Source: Paramacrobiotus metropolitanus
Lineage: Eukaryota; Tardigrada; Eutardigrada; Parachela; Macrobiotidae
Direction of reading: 5' to 3'
Length of the DNA stretch: 64,000 bases
Assembly (NCBI RefSeq): GCF_019649055.1
Contig: NW_026570225.1
Coordinates: 186,001 to 250,000 of the forward strand
The position numbers were made by a program, and so were the translations under genes. The notes under the pieces are model-generated. The model saw only the letters and a list, made by a program, of their open reading frames with translations, searched no databases and was not told where the DNA came from. The stretch's first letter is position 1. Each line of letters starts with the position of its first letter. Of this stretch, positions 62,758 to 64,000 are shown piece by piece.

Positions 62758-64000
62758 TCACAAAGCGGCAATGAAGCCGAAAGACAACGCCGAGCCCAAC
62801 AGCGCACCACTGCTCAGACACACCCCCATTAACGATCCGGTAGTTTCCGCAAACTGCGGCGGAACCATTTTTGGTCCGTACATGATCACCAGGTTCCCAA
62901 GATATCCGCTGGTAAACAACATCAGCGCAATACACGCCACCAGCACCGCATCTCCGAACACCACTGGCAAATGCGTCCGGGGCTGTGCGTTGCACAACAG
63001 CATCACCGGGATGAATCCGAAGCGCAACAGTGCAATGAGCAGTGTCACGAATCGCTGTTGAGGATCCGGCCAACGAAGGAATCCATGGGCCAGACGTCCG
63101 GCCAGATCGGCCGTGTTGGCCACGAGGAAGCAGCTGAGCGGGGTGAACAGGCCGTTTGTTAGGAGGGATCCACTGGCAGCGGAAACGGACCGCACCGCTG
63201 TCGCCACGGCGGGATACAGGGATAATGTTACGAAGAAATTGGAGAAGGCCACAAGGGCGTGAGTCCAAATGCAGGAAAACACGATGCGGAAGCTGAATTT
63301 TTCCTTTATGGTAACAGTAATTGCTGGGTGGGCATCATCCGGTTTTGATTCTTCCTGAACATGCAACGAAGACACATGAACTCAGTAAATAAAAAAAATA
63401 ACGAAAGACTGCAATTTCTAACAGCGAAGCGTGCGAATTCCATTAACAGAAAAAACTGAAAACGAGATAATAATCCAGTAGCGCCACAACGCAGCGGAAG
63501 TATGTGTGTTTTTGGTGGGTGGGTTTATACGAAAAATTACTAAGACAAGACGAAACAATAACCGCTAAACACGTTAGAAAACCGCTAATCTGAGGTCGAA
63601 GCACGTACTTTGATCACAACATTGGTGGACGAAGGGAATAAATAAAACTGAATAACTGGCAGCCGGAGCAGTATCAGAAATCCAATTACCGCCAGGAACG
63701 ACATTCCCACCGCCGAGGCAAAATAACCGCAAGCCTCCGTTTTAATGGCATCTTTTCCAGCCACTCCATTACCCGCCACCACGGAAACGATTTCAGCTAA
63801 TGCAGCAAATATTCCCGCAGTGGCTTGTCCCACCATGAGAGCCGTGGCGAATCGGAACGGTAAGCAGCCTTGAATGCCATACAAGCCGCCCAATGTCAGA
63901 TTGCTGGAGAATCGAATCAAGACAATATTCAGGATGGTCACTCCAAAAAACCCATGCTGCCATGTGTCCGTGTCTACTTTGGCCAACACGGCAGTGGCGA
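62758..64000 (-). CDS. Equilibrative nucleoside transporter (SLC29 family), C-terminal part; 5' end outside window
   Basis: Exons (minus) 63609-64000, cut by the window edge, and 62758-63354 (last, 199 codons). They join in phase 0 after NVVIK. About 330 residues are visible, against ~450-530 for the family. The first visible exon holds TM4-6-like segments with GLYGIQGCLPFRFATALMVGQATAGIFAAL, of which the GLxGLxGxLP and SGQ-like GQATAGIFAA blocks are diagnostic of ENTs. The last exon has VANTADLAGRLAHGFLRWP, FIPVMLLCNAQPRTHLPVVF and YGPKMVPPQFAETTGSLMG, matching the last five membrane helices. ENTs carry nucleosides and nucleobases down their gradient across plasma or lysosomal membranes. The intracellular loop between TM6 and TM7 is short (PSSTNVVIKEESKPDDAHP). 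The orthology group (ENT1-3 rather than ENT4) is likely but not certain. Confidence 0.92.

Overview
This window is nuclear DNA from an invertebrate animal. Every confidently assigned gene is split by GT..AG introns of about 60 to 1,750 bp, intergenic DNA is AT-rich, and the proteins (exportin-5, SHOC2, ABCB8, POFUT2, RNPS1, an ionotropic-receptor-like channel) are of metazoan type. I could place about 18 protein genes in 64 kb. A compact-genome ecdysozoan, perhaps a tardigrade, is my best guess, but no single marker in the window proves it. Exon boundaries below were worked out by eye from splice sites, phase and family alignment; the reading frames close exactly in every multi-exon model.

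Layout. 1-11 kb: 3' half of WDR36/UTP21 (+), 26S proteasome ATPase Rpt6/PSMC5 (-), mRNA export adaptor ALYREF (+) and splicing/EJC factor RNPS1 (+). 11.8-24 kb: mitochondrial half-ABC transporter ABCB8 (-), a gene-poor stretch with a 570 bp near-perfect foldback element, then the leucine-rich scaffold SHOC2 (-) spread over 15 exons. 25-33 kb: POFUT2 (+) and exportin-5 (+). 33-40 kb: a small terminal-inverted-repeat element, an unrecognised single-exon gene (-), Rab geranylgeranyltransferase beta (+) and, only 65 bp behind it, a divergent ionotropic-receptor-like channel (+). 40-47 kb: an unrecognised coiled-coil protein and an unrecognised four-transmembrane protein. 49-55 kb: an apparently active M14 metallocarboxypeptidase with a novel C-terminal tail. 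55.7-62.1 kb: three tandem paralogues of an unrecognised secreted protein family ending in the motif LFGW. 62.7 kb to the end: 3' part of an equilibrative nucleoside transporter (SLC29) (-).

Most of the window is housekeeping: ribosome biogenesis, protein turnover, mRNA export and splicing, miRNA/tRNA export, Rab prenylation and O-fucosylation. The lineage-specific part is on the right, from about 37.5 kb: the channel, the orphan proteins, the carboxypeptidase tail and above all the LFGW cluster. That cluster is the best candidate for something undescribed: same strand, same three-exon architecture, both introns in phase 1, predicted secretion, four conserved motif blocks and an invariant C-terminus.
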